The notes beneath the pieces were generated by a model that searched no databases, was not told the DNA's origin, and was given only the letters and a program-made list of their open reading frames with translations. The translations under genes were made by a program, and so were the position numbers. Source: a virus. Taken from it: a stretch of 31,519 nucleotides of DNA. Of the stretch, positions 29,386 to 31,519 are shown in pieces; position 1 is the first letter of the stretch, and each line of letters opens with the position of its first letter. Location of the stretch: the IMG/VR virus record IMGVR_UViG_3300037460_000072, positions 1 through 31,519 of that record. The stretch is one strand, 5' to 3'.

Positions 29386-31519
29386 TGTGGTGGCGACTCC
29401 TGATCTGGGTGATCACGACGATCCTCACGGATCTGATGACAAAGGTGCCGCCCGACGCTGTCGCGGCAGGTGTCGGCGATTTTTCGATTCCGACAGCAAC
29501 CGAGGGTCGCGTCGTGTCGATCTGCCTCGGTGGCAACATTCGAATCAACGCGCCGAACTGCATCTGGTATGGCGACTATGCGGCAATCGAACGGATCCAG
29601 ACCACGGGCGTGATCATCAAAAAGGATCACGTCATTGGATACACGTACGAGCTGGCGCTGGCATACGCGTTGCTGAAAGGCGAATGCGCAGGCCTCACAA
29701 AGGTGTGGATCGGTGACGAGCCGGTTTTCGATCATGTCCTGGACAACGGCGGCGTGCCGGCCACTGTCGTCGACGTTGACGTTGACGACCTGTATGGCGG
29801 CAAAAACCAGGGCGGCGGGTTCATCGGCAGGATCCGATTGTTCAGCGGCGGCGAGCAGCAAGGCGCGTCGGCATTCATGTCGTCCAGGATCACCGAGGGC
29901 GTGCCTGCCTATCGTGGCACCACGTATGTCGTCGTCACCGACCAGTCAGAAACGAAAGGCGCAGACATAGGCGAGGCGCCGAATCTGCGGTACATGCGAT
30001 TCGAGGTTCAAATGTGGGACACCGTCGCGAACGGTGGCCTCGGCGACGTGATGGGCCTCGCCAACGATCACCATTTCATCGGCGACGACGCGAACCCGAT
30101 ATCGATTGCGTACGACCTGTTCACCAGTGAGCGATGGGGTCGCGGCCTGCCTGTGTCTGACATCAACCTGAATCAGTTCAAGGCGGCAGCGGAGGTGATC
30201 TACACCGAGGGCATCGGTTTTTCGATGCTGATCGACGAGTTCACAAGCACCGAGCAGATCCAGGACTACATCGAACAGCATTGCGACTGCTACATCGGCC
30301 CGAACGCTGTCACCGGTCAGTTCGAGGTCAACCTGGCGCGCCCTGATTACGTGCTGGGCGACCAATACCAGGCGAACGAATCGAACATCGTCGGGATCCC
30401 GACATGGAATAAGGGCGACTGGTCGCAGACGTTCAATCGCGTGCGCATGCGATTTGCTGATCGCGCGAAAGATTGGGACGAAACGCATGCCGTCGCAAAC
30501 GCACCGTCGAACCGCATCATTCAGGGTCGCCTGAAATCGCAGGAGGTCAGATACCCGGGCGTGCACTCGGCATTCGTCGCGAACAAGATCTGCGCGAGGG
30601 AAAAGAAAAACCTCGCACGACCGGCACGCAGCGGCACAGTCGAACTGAATCGAACGGCGTGGCAGCTCCGTCCAGGACAGGTGTTTTCTCTGACGAGCGC
30701 GACCGTCGAGGAAACGGATCTGCCGTGTCGCGTCACGAAAACCGAAATCGGAGACCCGAAAAACAATACGCTGATCTGCGAGGTCGTCGAGGACATTTTC
30801 GACAACGAAACGCCGACCGTTGCAGATCCACCCGACACCGATTTCATACCGCCGATTCAGACGGTTGACCCGTTCCTGGCTGCCGATCAGTTCGGCATCG
30901 AAGCGCCGTACATGATGATCCGACAGGATCCAACCGCGCCGAATGTCAAAGGCCGTCTAATGACAGGGGCCCGCCTCGCCACTGGTGCGCCCACTGAATA
31001 CGAAATCAGAGTTCGCGACCCGGGCGGATCTGGTTTGTACGTCAGCTCGACGTTCATCACTGGCGGCTTTATGACGGTCGGCACGCTGCGCAACAACGAG
31101 GTCGGCCTGCTGTCAGGCAACGGCGGCAAGACATTGCAGATCGATCCTGTCGCCGGGTCGCTCGATGCTCTAATTGCTGAGCAAAACCCGTCCACCGGTA
31201 ACATGACCGGCGTCGCGGTAGTCGACCCGGGCGGCACGAACGAGGAGTGGATTGTATTCACCAGCATCGTCGACGACCTGACCGGCATTCGGCTCGAGGG
31301 CTTGTATCGCGGCTCGCTTGATACGTCGCAATACACGCACGCAATCGGTGATCGCGTTTGGTTCATCTGGACGGGCGGCATGGGCCTCACTGATCAGACG
31401 TTCGCCCTGAGCGCCAGCATCGATGCGAAACTCCTGCCGCGTTCGCCCACTGATGCGGTGCTGGAAGCTGCCGCAACAGAAATCTCGCTGATTCCATTCC
31501 AGGCGGGCCGCGCTCGGTA
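29385..31519 (+). CDS. Large tail tip / receptor-binding protein (partial, runs off right edge)
   Basis: ATG 29385 shares a base with the previous stop. The frame stays open to the window edge (711 codons), so the C-terminus is missing. The product starts with a hydrophobic MWWRLLIWVITTILTDLMTK, then GDFSIPTATEGRVVSICLGG and NAPNCIWYGDYA, as in the phage tail-tip family of GTA megatron/TipJ-type proteins. Later it has AYDLFTSERWGRGLPVSDIN and a FEVNLARPDYVLGD strand, then a fibronectin-like module with the GIRLEGLYRGSLDTSQYTHA segment near the end. It would attach host-contact domains to the hub. The receptor-binding end cannot be seen. Confidence 0.8.
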   Translation, partial: MWWRLLIWVITTILTDLMTKVPPDAVAAGVGDFSIPTATEGRVVSICLGGNIRINAPNCIWYGDYAAIERIQTTGVIIKKDHVIGYTYELALAYALLKGECAGLTKVWIGDEPVFDHVLDNGGVPATVVDVDVDDLYGGKNQGGGFIGRIRLFSGGEQQGASAFMSSRITEGVPAYRGTTYVVVTDQSETKGADIGEAPNLRYMRFEVQMWDTVANGGLGDVMGLANDHHFIGDDANPISIAYDLFTSERWGRGLPVSDINLNQFKAAAEVIYTEGIGFSMLIDEFTSTEQIQDYIEQHCDCYIGPNAVTGQFEVNLARPDYVLGDQYQANESNIVGIPTWNKGDWSQTFNRVRMRFADRAKDWDETHAVANAPSNRIIQGRLKSQEVRYPGVHSAFVANKICAREKKNLARPARSGTVELNRTAWQLRPGQVFSLTSATVEETDLPCRVTKTEIGDPKNNTLICEVVEDIFDNETPTVADPPDTDFIPPIQTVDPFLAADQFGIEAPYMMIRQDPTAPNVKGRLMTGARLATGAPTEYEIRVRDPGGSGLYVSSTFITGGFMTVGTLRNNEVGLLSGNGGKTLQIDPVAGSLDALIAEQNPSTGNMTGVAVVDPGGTNEEWIVFTSIVDDLTGIRLEGLYRGSLDTSQYTHAIGDRVWFIWTGGMGLTDQTFALSASIDAKLLPRSPTDAVLEAAATEISLIPFQAGRAR

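Noticed and set aside
1-31519. tRNA genes, CRISPR arrays, insertion sequences and integration sites
   Set aside because: I searched by eye and saw no cloverleaf, regularly spaced repeats, transposase motif or integrase; subtle ones could be missed.

Overview
The window is a contiguous piece of a tailed-phage (or prophage) genome. Every gene I can support is on the + strand, the base composition is GC-rich by eye, and most genes are packed with 1-20 nt overlaps (ATGA, GTGA, TAATG). A long non-contractile tail (siphovirus type) is suggested by a tape-measure gene, a G/GT-type tail chaperone with a frameshift signal, a single tube-protein gene, and no sheath gene. A two-component spanin whose outer subunit is a lipoprotein points to a Gram-negative host, most likely a proteobacterium; nothing in the sequence identifies the species. 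No integrase, repressor, replication gene, tRNA, IS element or CRISPR array was found.

Layout. (1) 1-2258: lysis/membrane module. It holds the end of an unidentified gene, a run of very small membrane proteins (holin candidates), an overlapping inner/outer spanin pair and two tiny very basic proteins. (2) 2239-4182: a DUF1064 nuclease-like protein, a short intergenic region with a promoter and phased direct repeats, and a ParB-like/DNA methyltransferase fusion. (3) 4184-8839: packaging and portal vertex, with small and large terminase, a DUF4055-type portal and an SPP1 gp7/Mu F-type minor head protein. (4) 8840-10885: capsid module, with a promoter and 5' hairpin, a probable scaffold starting at TTG, the major capsid protein and a hairpin terminator. 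(5) 10886-17839: accessory head/structural region, with a low-complexity charged protein, beta-rich proteins that share modules, a SPOUT-methyltransferase-like protein, and several small unknowns. (6) 17849-19692: connector series (DnaT-like adaptor, closure-like protein, HK97 gp10-like protein, DUF4128-like terminator). (7) 19721-31519: tail module, with tail tube, G and G-T chaperones made through a GGGAAAC -1 slippery site, tape measure, two related structural proteins, a tip protein, a DUF2163/BR0599 hub with four cysteines placed as in [4Fe-4S] hub proteins, and a large tip/receptor-binding protein that runs off the right edge.

How the genes work together. The terminase packages DNA through the portal into a scaffold-built capsid, the connector proteins close the head, and the chaperones and tape measure build the tube on a hub and tip that resemble the distal tail of GTA-like and lambda-like systems. 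The methyltransferase probably marks phage DNA. The membrane cassette and spanins open the host envelope. The least familiar parts are the SPOUT-like protein inside the head operon, the repeated modules shared between structural genes, the putative operator before the methyltransferase, and the acidic microprotein with two possible starts.
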